From positions 1 through 64,000 of the forward strand of contig UEHQ01000004.1 of assembly GCA_900489925.1 (NCBI GenBank): a stretch of DNA of 64,000 bases, given 5' to 3'. The translations under genes were made by a program, and so were the position numbers. Of this stretch, positions 19,205-28,504 are shown one piece after another. Position 1 is the stretch's first letter. Each line of letters starts with the position of its first letter. The notes beneath the pieces were generated by a model that was given only the letters and a program-made list of their open reading frames with translations, ran no database searches and was not told where the DNA came from. This DNA comes from Hyphomicrobiales bacterium. GTDB taxonomy: Bacteria > Pseudomonadota > Alphaproteobacteria > Rhizobiales > Rhizobiaceae.

Positions 19205-20371
19205 ATGACAGTCGCCGAACTCGAAAAACCACTTAAAACAAGCGCCGCGGGACAATATCTCGGCTTCTCGCTCCAGCAGCTACGCCTCGCATACCACCTA
19301 TTTCGAATTCCTGACGGCGATTTCGCGTCGCTTGAGCACCTTGACGACGTTGCTGTGCACCGCGCCGATGGATCGATCGTGCTCGAGCAATGCAAAAGCG
19401 CACTTTCGGGGAATCCGGCCGCCGACCGATCAGCGGATCTCTGGAAGACGTTTGCCAACTGGGGGACGCTTTGCCACGACGACATTGTTGACAAAGCCCG
19501 CACGGATTTTCGCTACTACGTCACGCCTGTGAAGTACGGAAAGATCGTTGCCCAAATGTCGGCGGCAAGCACTGGGGCTGAAGTCTCTGCATTGCTGTTG
19601 CAACTAAAAAAGCTCGCCCAGGGTCTTCAAGAGGATGCCGCCTGCAAGTCGTTTCTGACTCGGTTTCTCTCCTTCGGCGACAGCATCTGCGGAACGATTG
19701 TCGCGCGTTTCGAGGTTTCGACCGAAGCTGATCCCGTCGAGGCAGTGCGGCAGTATGTGCGACCCGGAGCATCCCCCAGCGTTCTGCAGGAAATGACTGC
19801 AGCAGCAATTGGGTTGGCTCGGGATCGGGCCGACGCATTTATACGTTTGAGACAGCCGGCAATTGTCGATGCAACGAAGTTCCGCCGATCTTTTCAGTCC
19901 TTCTCGCGTCGATCCGACCTCGGGAATTTCCTCATTTCACGGACCCCGCCACCGTCTGATGCTGATATCGCGTCAACCGTCGAGAACGAACCCACGTTCG
20001 TCAGACAGCTACGGGCGATCGACGCCAGGGACGAGATGCTGCTCACCGCTGCGAGTGACTATCTGCGCACCCAGATCGACAAGGTCCAATGGGCGGATGA
20101 CGGTCGAATCTTGGCCGACAGCTTTCAGGACTTCGACGACCAACTCGTCAGACTTCACAAAATTAGCCGTGATGAGGTCGAGGATACCGACGGGTCATCT
20201 GCCATCGCGTCGCGAGGGCGAAAGCTATATCGATTATGCACGAAGGCGACCGTGCCCTTGGATGGTCAGACCCTTCCGGCCTATTTTGTCGCCGGCGCCT
20301 ACAATCATCTCGCAGACGGTCGACGCGTGGGTTGGCACCCTGACTATCCCACTCTTTTTCCGCCGGATTGA
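19205..20371 (+). CDS. ABC three-component system, nuclease-like first component
   Basis: A 388-residue protein. The N-terminal 80 residues resemble the DUF4297-like dsDNA-nuclease fold of the PD-(D/E)xK class: GFSLQQLRLAYHLF, then LEHLDDVAV with acidic residues and IVLEQCKSA supplying the E-x-K pair. The rest is helical, without motifs I can name. It is the first of three tightly spaced genes ending in a DUF3732 ATPase, the arrangement of ABC-3C conflict systems: variable effector, middle component, SMC-like ATPase. The nuclease role is inferred from the residue pattern and context. Confidence 0.72.
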   Translation: MTVAELEKPLKTSAAGQYLGFSLQQLRLAYHLFRIPDGDFASLEHLDDVAVHRADGSIVLEQCKSALSGNPAADRSADLWKTFANWGTLCHDDIVDKARTDFRYYVTPVKYGKIVAQMSAASTGAEVSALLLQLKKLAQGLQEDAACKSFLTRFLSFGDSICGTIVARFEVSTEADPVEAVRQYVRPGASPSVLQEMTAAAIGLARDRADAFIRLRQPAIVDATKFRRSFQSFSRRSDLGNFLISRTPPPSDADIASTVENEPTFVRQLRAIDARDEMLLTAASDYLRTQIDKVQWADDGRILADSFQDFDDQLVRLHKISRDEVEDTDGSSAIASRGRKLYRLCTKATVPLDGQTLPAYFVAGAYNHLADGRRVGWHPDYPTLFPPD

Positions 20372-20376
20372 CGAAA

Positions 20377-20865
20377 ATGGCCGATCAGATTCTTTCTCCC
20401 ATCGCTCAGGTCCAGAACCCTGCCTTCGGGGCTGCGCTTATCTGGAAATTCGTCCGAGGCTATGAACAGGAAAAGCCGGGTTCGATGCCAGTGCTGCAAC
20501 TCCTGTTTCTTGTTCTTCCCATAATCTTACACCGCCTCACCATGGAGAAGATCAAGTCGACAAACCAATCGTCGGGGTTGGCCAAGTTTGTCGAGAAGCT
20601 AGGAGATGAGCGAGAGCTTCTTTTTTCCATACACGATCGAGCCCTGGCACTGAGGGGCCTCACGCTTGACTCTATATCGACAGGAATCGTCACGAGATTG
20701 CTTTCGGTCGACTATGACCTGGGAACGGTCCACGGAAACGAAGCCAAATTTCACAATACGCCGGAGCGGTTGAAGTATCATCTGTCTTCAGCCGAGAAGC
20801 TGGGACACTGGTCCGCTCGACTTCCGTCCGGTCACGTTTTTTCCCTCCTGAAGGTCGAACCCTGA
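20377..20865 (+). CDS. ABC three-component system, middle component
   Basis: About 162 residues, starting at ATG 20377; a TTG three codons earlier overlaps the previous stop. The opening, [19 protein letters not shown] then [12 protein letters not shown], is characteristic of the small 'three-component ABC system middle component' proteins (DUF6521 type). These helical proteins bridge effector and ATPase. Its stop overlaps the ATPase start (ATGA-type overlap at 20865), indicating translational coupling. Confidence 0.8.
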   Translation: MADQILSPIAQVQNPAFGAALIWKFVRGYEQEKPGSMPVLQLLFLVLPIILHRLTMEKIKSTNQSSGLAKFVEKLGDERELLFSIHDRALALRGLTLDSISTGIVTRLLSVDYDLGTVHGNEAKFHNTPERLKYHLSSAEKLGHWSARLPSGHVFSLLKVEP

Positions 20866-22835
20866 TGCATTTCCAGATCCTGAAGTTGATCCTGTGGTCT
20901 CGGTCCGGGCATCCTCCACGAGTGGTTCCCTTCGAACCGGGGATGGTGAACATCGTCAGCGGAGCGTCGAAGACCGGAAAATCGGCCGTTATACCGATCA
21001 TCGACTACTGCCTAGCCTCCGGGAAATGCAGCATCCCGGTCGGAACAATCCGCGAGGCGTGCTCGTGGTTCGGGATCGTGATCGATACAATCGAGGGCCA
21101 AAAGCTGCTTGCGAGACGTGAACCTGGTGATGCTCGTTCGACCAGCGACATGTTCATGCTGGAGGGAGAGGATGTTGACGTCCCGTTACAAGCGCCTGAG
21201 AAAAACACCACATCCGACTTCGTAAAGAAATCCTTGGACAGACTTGCCGGCTTATCCCAGCTCGGCCTAGCTCCGGAAGGCGACGTCGCTCGGGTGAGCT
21301 TCCGAGATCTCACGGCATTTACGTTCCAACCCCAGTATATCGTCGCCAATCCGATGGTGCTCTATTTTAATGCGGACACAACCGAGCACCGCGAGAAGCT
21401 GAAATCTATCTACCCCTATGTTCTTGGCGCAGTGACCCCGGAAATGCTGGCAGCCCGCTGGGAGATCGATCGGCTGACGCGCGAACTACGGCGAAAAGAG
21501 GCAGCGCTGAATTCGACGAAATCTGCAGTTCGTGCTTGGCAGAATGAGACACAAGCGTGGCTCAGAACCTCGATCGAGTTGGGCCTACTTCCTCCGGACA
21601 CGATAATCCCATCAGAATGGGAAGCTGTCGTTGACATGCTGAGGCGTGTCACCGGAGCCAACACGCGGCAATCCTTTGCCAGCCTGGAGTCGATTGTTCC
21701 CAGCCTTGATGAGCTTGAAGTCCTGCGAAGTGAGGAAACCAAGGTAGCCGCGGAACTCGGAGAACGACGCCAGCGACTCAACGAGGTCCAGCGACTTCTC
21801 GGAAGCAGCGAGTCTTACGGATCCGCTATCAAGATCCAGCGCGACCGGCTCGACATCGCCGGTTGGCTGCGAGAGCGGGTAACCGAGACCGATGATCCGA
21901 TCGCAATGGTCGGCGCCGGAGCAGAGAAACTAGCCGCTCTAACTGAGGCACTGGTAAGTGTCGACGTACAACTCAGAACCCAGCCGGCATTGTCAGACAC
22001 TTTCGACCGTGAACGACTTCGCCTCAGAACGGAACTTGGAGAGGCAACGTCCCGACTTGCCAACGTCCGTCAACGCATCCTTCTGCTAGAACAACAGTCA
22101 GAGCAGGTTCGCCAGGAGACGTACCGACACGATCGAGTGGAGCGGTTCATAGGGCGCCTCGAGCAGGCACTGACCACATTCGAACGAAGTGACGAAGGAT
22201 CCGAGCAGGCCGACGAAGTCCGAGCGTTGCAAGAGAGGCTGTCCGCTCTTCGTGCAATCTACTCGGAGAGCCAGGTAACACGTAAGCTCGCCAACGCACT
22301 GCGTCAGGTCGAGAACTACGCCGCATCGATAATCCCCGATCTTGATGCAGAATGGCCGAATGCTCCCATCGCGGTTGTTGTGCCGGATCTTACAATCAAG
22401 GTTATCCAACCCGAGCGCGAGGACTACCTCTGGGAAATCGGGAGTGGAGCAAACTGGCTTGCATATCATGTCGCAGTGACACTGGCGCTTCAGCGGTTCT
22501 TTCTGGATCAGCCACATCATCCCGTTCCCGGGTTCGTCATCTACGACCAGCCGAGCCAAGTCTACTTTCCGCGCGGCTTTGATGTGGGAGACGGACCTGG
22601 GCCGACTGGTCGGAGCCGCGACGAGGATATCGCGGCTGTTAGGTCGGTTTTCAAGGCAATGGGCAACGAGGTCGTTCGCGCTAAAGGACGCCTCCAACTG
22701 ATTGTTCTGGATCACGCCGGATCCGATGTGTGGGGGGATCTCCAAGGTGTTTCTCTCGCGCACGAATGGCGTGGCGACGACAAGCTTGTTCCGAAGGAAT
22801 GGATCACTCCGGAGACGCCTGTGGACAATGTATAA
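20865..22835 (+). CDS. ABC three-component system, DUF3732 SMC-like ATPase
   Basis: A 656-residue ATPase with Walker A in [19 protein letters not shown] (about residues 30-48), long coiled-coil arms between about 190 and 480, and the C-terminal nucleotide-binding half with a Walker B-like segment [13 protein letters not shown]. Head-coil-head architecture and the N-terminal sequence fit DUF3732, the ATPase of ABC-3C systems, thought to sense DNA or phage components and activate a linked effector. It is third in the operon and followed 64 bases later by the retron RNA locus. Confidence 0.85.
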   Translation: MHFQILKLILWSRSGHPPRVVPFEPGMVNIVSGASKTGKSAVIPIIDYCLASGKCSIPVGTIREACSWFGIVIDTIEGQKLLARREPGDARSTSDMFMLEGEDVDVPLQAPEKNTTSDFVKKSLDRLAGLSQLGLAPEGDVARVSFRDLTAFTFQPQYIVANPMVLYFNADTTEHREKLKSIYPYVLGAVTPEMLAARWEIDRLTRELRRKEAALNSTKSAVRAWQNETQAWLRTSIELGLLPPDTIIPSEWEAVVDMLRRVTGANTRQSFASLESIVPSLDELEVLRSEETKVAAELGERRQRLNEVQRLLGSSESYGSAIKIQRDRLDIAGWLRERVTETDDPIAMVGAGAEKLAALTEALVSVDVQLRTQPALSDTFDRERLRLRTELGEATSRLANVRQRILLLEQQSEQVRQETYRHDRVERFIGRLEQALTTFERSDEGSEQADEVRALQERLSALRAIYSESQVTRKLANALRQVENYAASIIPDLDAEWPNAPIAVVVPDLTIKVIQPEREDYLWEIGSGANWLAYHVAVTLALQRFFLDQPHHPVPGFVIYDQPSQVYFPRGFDVGDGPGPTGRSRDEDIAAVRSVFKAMGNEVVRAKGRLQLIVLDHAGSDVWGDLQGVSLAHEWRGDDKLVPKEWITPETPVDNV

Positions 22836-22899
22836 GCCGCCTCATTGGCGCAGGCCACCCACTTGTGATGGATCGAGGACATTGCTATCCCCGATACAA

Positions 22900-23029
22900 G
22901 CTTGCGGGTAGATCCTGTCGTCGCGCATCGCGACGGTTGCTGACAATGTCAGGCCTGATTGCTCCTTCCGGAGTACCCTTACGTTCTTCTACGGGAAATC
23001 CCGTGACACGCATACGAGTGCCCGCAAGC
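22900..23029 (+). ncRNA. Retron msr-msd RNA locus
   Basis: A nine-base inverted repeat GCTTGCGGG (22900-22908) and CCCGCAAGC (23021-23029) brackets about 110 bases just upstream of the reverse transcriptase ATG at 23040. This matches the a1/a2 repeats that close retron primer-template RNAs. Inside are four clean hairpins: CGTCGCG/CGCGACG (22919-22935), CTGAC/GTCAG (22940-22952), CTCC/GGAG (22962-22973) and ACGGG/CCCGT (22991-23004). The first two would belong to msr and the later ones to msd. The TAG right after a1 is a candidate position for the branching guanosine. The RNA boundaries are inferred from these repeats. Confidence 0.78.
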
Positions 23030-23039
23030 GACCTACACC

Positions 23040-24764
23040 ATGACCCTCAAAAATCTCCGTGCATGCAAGGATTTGTCTGACCTCGCCCATTTGCTGAGCG
23101 TGTCTCCAAAGGGGCTGAGTTACATCCTCTACAAAATCCCGCCGCATCTGAAGTACACGCGTTTTGAAGTACCGAAGAAATCCGGCGGCAGTCGGACGAT
23201 TTCGTCACCAGAGCGGCGTCTCAAGTTCGTTCAGTCTCGCCTGACCGAACTTCTTTATGCGTGCCAGCGCGAAATCGTTCCCGTTGAAGAGAACATCAAG
23301 AAGGTTCTCTCGCATGGCTTTCAGAAGAAGCGCGGCCTGTCGATTCAAACAAACGCGGGCAAGCACACAAATCGACGATTTGTACTCAACGTGGACCTTG
23401 AGGGCTTCTTCCCTTCGATAAATTTCGGTCGTGTCCGGGGGTACTTTCTAAAGAACAGAGATTTCCTTCTTGCTGAGCCTGTAGCGACGGTTATTGCTCA
23501 AATTGTTTGTCACAACAACGAGCTGCCCCAGGGGGCGCCGACTTCGCCCGTCGTGTCGGACTTAATGGCTCGTGTCATGGACGTGCATCTTTCAAAGATG
23601 GCAGCTGCGCACGGTTGCACCTACTCTCGATACGTTGACGACCTTACGTTCTCGACGAATCTCGCAGAGTTTCCCCCGGCTTTGGCTTTGGAAGATCCGT
23701 TGACCGGAAAGTGGGACGCCGGACACGAACTTCGGGGCCGCATATGGCGGCAGGGCTTCACTCTAAACGATCAAAAAACCAGGATGCAAGCGCGCGCATC
23801 GCGCCAAGAAGTCACCGGGCTAATCGTGAATGAGTTCGTAAATGTCCGAACAGAGACCGAGGCTCACAATCGCGTCCTCACCCATACGCTGGTGAAGAAA
23901 GGGACGTGCTTCCAAAAGCATCCCAAAACGGGAGTCGAAACGCCCATGACGCTGGAGCAGATCGGCGGCCGGCTCAGTCACCAATTTCAGATCAAGGTCG
24001 CTCGCCATGGATTCAAGTCAGCTCGCGAGTTTGAGAAGGCCGGCGAAGACATTCCCAAGTTCTATCGTGATTATGCCCACTACATTAACTACTGCAGCTT
24101 TCATGTGAATCCTGTTCCCACGATCGTGTGCGAAGGAAAGACGGACGCCATCTATTTAAAGACCGCGATCCAGGTTCTTCACGGAAAATTTCCGAAACTC
24201 GGTGGTATGTCCGGCGGGAAATACGCATCGGACGTTCGCTTCTTCGGACAGAGCCGTCATCACACAGCCGCGACCAGGCTGTCTGGCGGCGCCGGTGATA
24301 TCCAGCATTTCGTCCGGGAGTACAATAAGCTCGTCTTGCCTTTCCACGCGGGTGGTCAGTTGAGCCCAGTGATTGTTTTCGTGGACAACGACAAAGCTAC
24401 AAATGGCATTTGGAGCTTTATCAAAGAGCGAACGGGCTCAACCAAGCCAATCGATGGATCGGATCCGTTTTACCATATCGAGCGCAATCTTTTCGTAGTC
24501 GCAGTCCCAGGAAGAGTCGGCCCCACCGAACGGATTGTCGAAGACCTATTCGACACCGCGACCAAAGCAATGACCTGGGATGGCAAAACCGTTGACTTGA
24601 AACAGAAACGCGGCCAGCCCCCAGCGAAGGGTAAGATGAGCAAGGAGCGGTTTGCGACAAAGGTTATCCGCGACCAGCGTGAAAAGATCGACTTTTCAGG
24701 ATTCGAACCGGTATTGAAGGCCTTCTCCGACATCATCGACACAAAACTCACGCCATCCAAGTAG
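23040..24764 (+). CDS. Retron reverse transcriptase-Toprim fusion (Ec67/Eco2-like)
   Basis: A 574-residue fusion. Residues about 1-320 are a retron reverse transcriptase: VPKKSGGSRTI, NVDLEGFFPSI (first catalytic Asp), LPQGAPTSP and SRYVDDLTFS (YxDD active site), then TGLIVN. Residues about 360-480 are a Toprim nuclease-like domain: PTIVCEGKTDAIYL (Glu) and VIVFVDNDKA (DxD). RT fused to Toprim with the RNA encoded directly upstream is the layout of retron Ec67 and its relatives, whose fused domain is the defence effector. The enzyme copies msd into a branched RNA-DNA hybrid; disturbance of the hybrid by a phage is thought to release the effector. Confidence 0.93.
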   Translation: MTLKNLRACKDLSDLAHLLSVSPKGLSYILYKIPPHLKYTRFEVPKKSGGSRTISSPERRLKFVQSRLTELLYACQREIVPVEENIKKVLSHGFQKKRGLSIQTNAGKHTNRRFVLNVDLEGFFPSINFGRVRGYFLKNRDFLLAEPVATVIAQIVCHNNELPQGAPTSPVVSDLMARVMDVHLSKMAAAHGCTYSRYVDDLTFSTNLAEFPPALALEDPLTGKWDAGHELRGRIWRQGFTLNDQKTRMQARASRQEVTGLIVNEFVNVRTETEAHNRVLTHTLVKKGTCFQKHPKTGVETPMTLEQIGGRLSHQFQIKVARHGFKSAREFEKAGEDIPKFYRDYAHYINYCSFHVNPVPTIVCEGKTDAIYLKTAIQVLHGKFPKLGGMSGGKYASDVRFFGQSRHHTAATRLSGGAGDIQHFVREYNKLVLPFHAGGQLSPVIVFVDNDKATNGIWSFIKERTGSTKPIDGSDPFYHIERNLFVVAVPGRVGPTERIVEDLFDTATKAMTWDGKTVDLKQKRGQPPAKGKMSKERFATKVIRDQREKIDFSGFEPVLKAFSDIIDTKLTPSK

Positions 24765-24955
24765 CGGAGCGATGACAGTCGGCTCAGTTTACCAAGACCG
24801 AGGGCCGCTGCCCGGCCGCCTTCTTCAGTTCCGGCGATGGATCCTCGAAGAGATAAAAAATGGAGAACCAGGTTAACCCACGTTGGCTGACGCTAGCCGA
24901 TGCCCCCACCAGATTACATCTTGCGCCCCAACAATTCGGCGTCGCCCGCATTCAA

Positions 24956-25207
24956 CTATAGTGCACTCGGCTTGGACTTGCGCTTTAGAAGCTCGGCCGC
25001 CTTGGAAAGGTCGTGTGCCGTGGAACTGCCCTCCGACAACAAAATTGGCCGCGATGCCAGTCTGTTGTTGGCGATTTTAAGAAGGGTCTCCTGGAGGAAT
25101 TCGTTCTTCCGCGTCATGCTTTCGAGATCGCGCTCCAGCCCGCGCACTCGCTCTTCGAGTTCTTTCACCCGATCACTGTCTGTAACGGGCCTGTCGGAAT
25201 CCAACAT
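24956..25207 (-). CDS. Small coiled-coil protein
   Basis: An 83-residue protein with a predicted coiled coil (residues about 12-45; DRVKELEERVRGLERDLES) and a basic tail. The ATG at 25207 has a GAGG site, and the 23-codon upstream extension of the longest frame is omitted. Family not recognised. It is last in a run of short minus-strand genes. The 190 bases between it and the retron gene hold nothing recognisable. Confidence 0.5.
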   Translation of the reverse strand: MLDSDRPVTDSDRVKELEERVRGLERDLESMTRKNEFLQETLLKIANNRLASRPILLSEGSSTAHDLSKAAELLKRKSKPSAL

Positions 25208-25301
25208 GCACACCTCTCTTGTCAGGGCTTCACCGTACACTGCCACTGCCCTCGAAATCCAGAGGTTCAGGCACATGCGCAGGCATACGATCGGCCTACA
25301 T

Positions 25302-25577
25302 TCAGTCTCGCGGCAGCTTTCCGATCAGAAATCTGTTGTTGGCACGGTTGTCGCAACTTAAACATTTCAGCTTCTTCGCCAGATCGGCAAGGGTTGTGCG
25401 TTTCCCAACTTTCCGTCCGAGTTCCCACCGATCGATCGGTGATTTCTTGAGGCATGCCGGGCAAGCGGCGACCAGCACATACATCTCAGGCAACGAGCCA
25501 AGCGTTTCGCGAGCAAGATCGACAGCATAGTCCCCAGGTGGCGCCAGGTTGATGCCCCTGCGGTGACGCATGTTCAT
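25302..25577 (-). CDS. Small zinc-ribbon-like protein
   Basis: About 91 residues with two cysteine pairs, CPAC and CLSC, about 39 residues apart, a likely zinc ribbon. The segment between them (GRKVGKRTTLADLAKKLK) is basic and may bind nucleic acid. The ATG at 25577 overlaps the stop of the upstream gene (ATGA), so that start is preferred to the GTG at 25601. Function unknown. Confidence 0.6.
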   Translation of the reverse strand: MNMRHRRGINLAPPGDYAVDLARETLGSLPEMYVLVAACPACLKKSPIDRWELGRKVGKRTTLADLAKKLKCLSCDNRANNRFLIGKLPRD

Positions 25578-25768
25578 TTTCGCTCGAATGTCGGCGTCCA
25601 CCCTCGCGTCATTCCGCGGCTCATGGCGCCCTCGGTCAGAACTAGCTGAGTCCGCAGGTGCCGAATGTCCTCAAGCAGCGTGGCGATTGCGGCGCACACG
25701 TCGTCGTCATGCCAAGCAAGGGCGGCCTGCACCTCGAAGTCGATGTACTCTTTCGTCAATGGGATCAT
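25574..25768 (-). CDS. Small hypothetical protein
   Basis: A 64-residue, mostly helical acidic protein (MIPLTKEYIDFEVQAAL). Its ATG overlaps the stop of the gene upstream and its stop overlaps the ATG of the gene downstream, both as ATGA. Double translational coupling is the main evidence that it is real. Family not recognised. Confidence 0.55.
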   Translation of the reverse strand: MIPLTKEYIDFEVQAALAWHDDDVCAAIATLLEDIRHLRTQLVLTEGAMSRGMTRGWTPTFERK

Positions 25769-25953
25769 GAGTGCAGGTCCAATTTGAGTTGCTGGTTTCT
25801 AATCTGCAGCGTGGAGCGGCCGAGCTCAAGCTTTTCGACACCACCCTTCGGGCGCTCGGCATGACGCTCCCGTTCAGCACGGGAAGCGGCGACTATCACC
25901 AATGCATTTGCGATGACTTCCTTTGATCTGATCACTTCCGCGCCTCGTCGCAT
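25765..25953 (-). CDS. Small hypothetical protein
   Basis: A 62-residue basic protein (MRRGAEVIRSKEVIANALV) whose stop overlaps the next gene by ATGA. A TTG at 26013 would add 20 residues, but the ATG at 25953 is preferred. The ribosome-binding site is weak (AAAGTG), so the start is uncertain. Family not recognised. Confidence 0.45.
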   Translation of the reverse strand: MRRGAEVIRSKEVIANALVIVAASRAERERHAERPKGGVEKLELGRSTLQIRNQQLKLDLHS

Positions 25954-26088
25954 GTTCACTTTATGTTCTATTTTCGTGAACAAAGAGTCAAGTGCAATGA
26001 TCAACTTGCACAAGTTGCTGGCAGCTTGCCTGCAAGAATTTCGGTAATTAGCTCATCAATGCTTCGACAAGGAGGACGGCAAGGACGG

Positions 26089-26580
26089 TCAGATCACAAG
26101 CGACCAGTCCACGATCGGCAACCGATCGTCGGGCGAAACCTCGGCATTGCACCTTCTGATCGTTCCCCGGGCGACCGTGCGCTGCTTACCACCCCAGTCC
26201 TCGGGCATACCACGCAAAACAATATGCTCGGGGCCGTTGTACAAAACGGTACCCACTTCATTGTCGAAATCGAAGTCGATGAAGATCAGGTGGCTTGCGC
26301 GTTTATCGACCTGTCGGAACGCTGGACCGCCTTTCTTCCCAGTGGCTTTGATCTGAACCGCTGTACCGTCACGTGTGTGGCCGTCCACCCCGGTTCCGCC
26401 GCCCGGTGTTAATGTGATGCCGAAGACCTTCGCCGCCACGACCTCACCGATGTCGCCTACCAACTTTCCGTCCAGGGTAAACTCGATCCCAGGGTAGTCG
26501 TAATGCTGCTTAACTCTGTCGCGAGCATCGATGAGTTCCTTGATGACAGGTGGAAGTCTCAAACGCACTGGTTGGTTCAT
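26089..26580 (-). CDS. DUF6998-like protein with PD-(D/E)xK nuclease-type motif
   Basis: 163 residues. The core reads LVGDIGEVVAAKVFG, GGGTGVDGHT and TAVQIKATGKKGG: an acidic residue in an early helix, then D...QxK on the central strand, a restriction-endonuclease-like arrangement. The overall pattern fits DUF6998. It lies at the end of the long defence-gene run, 42 bases after the gene upstream. Whether it cuts DNA is not established; the QIK in place of ExK is a common variant. Confidence 0.65.
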   Translation of the reverse strand: MNQPVRLRLPPVIKELIDARDRVKQHYDYPGIEFTLDGKLVGDIGEVVAAKVFGITLTPGGGTGVDGHTRDGTAVQIKATGKKGGPAFRQVDKRASHLIFIDFDFDNEVGTVLYNGPEHIVLRGMPEDWGGKQRTVARGTIRRCNAEVSPDDRLPIVDWSLVI

Positions 26581-26622
26581 CCTGGCTCTCGATAGGATAG
26601 AGAATTCTATACGGTTTGTCGC

Positions 26623-26988
26623 TCACTTACACGGAAATGCGTCTCGCAGTGCAACGGCCAGGAACATCGCGAAAAGAGTCGACGGCTCTACCGCTGTAGC
26701 CGGCACACGCTCTATTCGTTGTTCGAGGATGCGGAGATACTGGTCCCCGGTGATCGGGATGTCGGGCTGACAATAGAGCTTCGGTTGGCCATTCATTTCC
26801 AGAACTGTGTTTGCGGCTTCAAGGCCGCGCCCGGCCCCTACCACGAGCCCGACAAACCGATCGCCATCTTTCGACTTCGCCGCGGACATAAAGTCAGCCA
26901 TTGTAGGTCCGGGCTTATCCTCCGCAATGACTGCGCTCGGGAGAGAGCACAGTACCAAAACAAAGGCCAAACACTTTCCGATCCCCAT
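26623..26988 (-). CDS. Secreted Rap1a/Tai-like protein
   Basis: 121 residues with a Sec signal peptide (about residues 1-22, hydrophobic core then AVIAED). The mature part has LYCQPDIPITGDQYLRIL and a C-terminal ALRDAFPCK; the two cysteines would form the disulfide of the Rap1a/Tai fold, known in periplasmic immunity proteins against peptidoglycan amidases. The ATG at 26988 has a GGAG site. A periplasmic protein in a defence operon is odd. It may protect the envelope from the pore-forming effector encoded upstream, but that is speculation. Confidence 0.6.
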   Translation of the reverse strand: MGIGKCLAFVLVLCSLPSAVIAEDKPGPTMADFMSAAKSKDGDRFVGLVVGAGRGLEAANTVLEMNGQPKLYCQPDIPITGDQYLRILEQRIERVPATAVEPSTLFAMFLAVALRDAFPCK

Positions 26989-27019
26989 GCCCCCACTCCA
27001 ACAATTGTCGCTCGCTGAC

Positions 27020-27538
27020 CTATCGCCCTCGAAGGCTATCGTCGATTACTTTGATCCTCGCATTTATCTCGAGTATCTGCGCACGGATTTGCTTTGCCTG
27101 CTCCATTCGGGAAGCCTTTTCGCTCCCGTCAGCGGGAGGAGTAGCGAGGTCGTATAGGAAATGCCTGATTGCGAAACGGACGTCCCACTTACCGCCACTC
27201 AGACCACGAAGCTTGTTCCAGGCCTCGACCGAAAGATTATTATGGGGAGACAGTTCAGCTTGATCGAGCTTTTGCAGCGCTTCTGAAATCTTGTCTTCAC
27301 CACGGAACAGTCCTCCAAGAGCCCTGTCCACCTCGTCGAACGACAGTTCCTCTCCTTCAATTGTTTTCTGCAACAGCGAGAGTGTCCGATCATCGTAGAA
27401 ATATATCTCGCGCAGTGCGCCCAGGATCTGCTTTACCCTCACGCGATCCATAGCCATGACACCATCCTTGCACAGGTTCGCCAGCGCGGTAAGCGCGTCA
27501 ATCAATCCCATGCCTGCCGTCATGATTGCAGTGATCAT
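27020..27538 (-). CDS. Unknown protein downstream of the CD-NTase
   Basis: 172 residues from the ATG at 27538, which has a GGGGAG site eight bases upstream; the longest frame starts at 27676 inside the CD-NTase gene. The first about 20 residues are hydrophobic (MITAIMTAGMGLIDALTALA), then the chain is helical and charged, ending in a possible coiled coil (AKQIRAQILEINARIKVID). I do not recognise it. Its position right after a CBASS cyclase suggests an accessory role. Confidence 0.6.
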   Translation of the reverse strand: MITAIMTAGMGLIDALTALANLCKDGVMAMDRVRVKQILGALREIYFYDDRTLSLLQKTIEGEELSFDEVDRALGGLFRGEDKISEALQKLDQAELSPHNNLSVEAWNKLRGLSGGKWDVRFAIRHFLYDLATPPADGSEKASRMEQAKQIRAQILEINARIKVIDDSLRGR

Positions 27539-27633
27539 TTCAGTACTCCCCGCGTCAATCTGCGGCACCTTATAAAGCCGCTTCAAACCCCAATTGGACT
27601 GACTCCCGTCATTATTGCCAGCGCTCCCAGCGT

Positions 27634-28497
27634 TCAGCCATAAGCCGGAAAATAGTCGCCGAAGATCGATTTCCATTCATCGATTGCCGACCTCACGTAC
27701 CCGGAAGCAGCGTACGTCTCCGCAGCGACCGCTGAGCGGCACGCGTTGGTGAGGACGGCGATGATCCTGTCCGCCTCGAGTTTGGAGAGATGCGACGCGA
27801 CATCGTCGCTGTAGCCCGCGGGATCCGCAATCTTGGTCCATACCTTGGCCCGCATCTTGTCGAGCACCCATCGCACTCCGCTGGGGAAGTCAACGATGGT
27901 CACATCTGTTAGCACATTACGGACCAGAACCTCCAAATGGAAGGATCGAAGCAGGTCGCCGTTGGCGCGGTTCCAGCACTTCATCATCTTGATCAGAGGC
28001 ACCAGTGAACCATTGTGAGCCTTGTTGGATTCTGTCCATAGCTCGACGTGCTTCTTCGGATCTGTCGATATCCACCTGCCTACATTCGCATCAGGAATCA
28101 GATACCCGCCCCCGGTCCGATAAAATCCGGGAACAACGTCGACCTTGAAGTCGGTGAACGTAATTGTCACAGCTTGGCCGTCCGGCTTGATCTTAGGGGT
28201 CTTCGGATACTCCTTCTTCAGGGTGCCCATCACAGCGGACAGCAGGGAGCCCTGGTTGTTGGTAGCGTGGTACTTCGGATCGAGAACTATGAAGACGTCG
28301 ACGTCCGCCGTGCTCAAGGGCGCAATCATGGTGTTTCGCCGATACGACCCCGTCAGGAAAGACTCCAGAACCGTGAAGTCAGTCGCCACAGCGTCGCGGA
28401 CATTGGCTTGCCGTGTTGAGGTCGTGTTTTCCTGAAGACCCGTGATTTCGAGGTTCGATCTGAACTGGCGAAACGCCTCGGCTACAGTTGTGACCAT
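27634..28497 (-). CDS. CBASS CD-NTase (cyclic oligonucleotide synthase)
   Basis: 287 residues with the nucleotidyltransferase signature: LTGSYRRNTMIAPLSTADVDVFIVLD gives the GS motif and the D-x-D metal ligands, and FKVDVVPGF gives the third Asp. The C-terminal part (VPLIKMMKCWNR) matches the OAS-like helical lobe. CD-NTases make a cyclic di- or trinucleotide on infection, which activates a linked effector. The effector here is the membrane protein encoded seven bases upstream. The clade, and so the signal nucleotide, cannot be read without alignment. Confidence 0.88.
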   Translation of the reverse strand: MVTTVAEAFRQFRSNLEITGLQENTTSTRQANVRDAVATDFTVLESFLTGSYRRNTMIAPLSTADVDVFIVLDPKYHATNNQGSLLSAVMGTLKKEYPKTPKIKPDGQAVTITFTDFKVDVVPGFYRTGGGYLIPDANVGRWISTDPKKHVELWTESNKAHNGSLVPLIKMMKCWNRANGDLLRSFHLEVLVRNVLTDVTIVDFPSGVRWVLDKMRAKVWTKIADPAGYSDDVASHLSKLEADRIIAVLTNACRSAVAAETYAASGYVRSAIDEWKSIFGDYFPAYG

Positions 28498-28504
28498 CGT
28501 TGCT

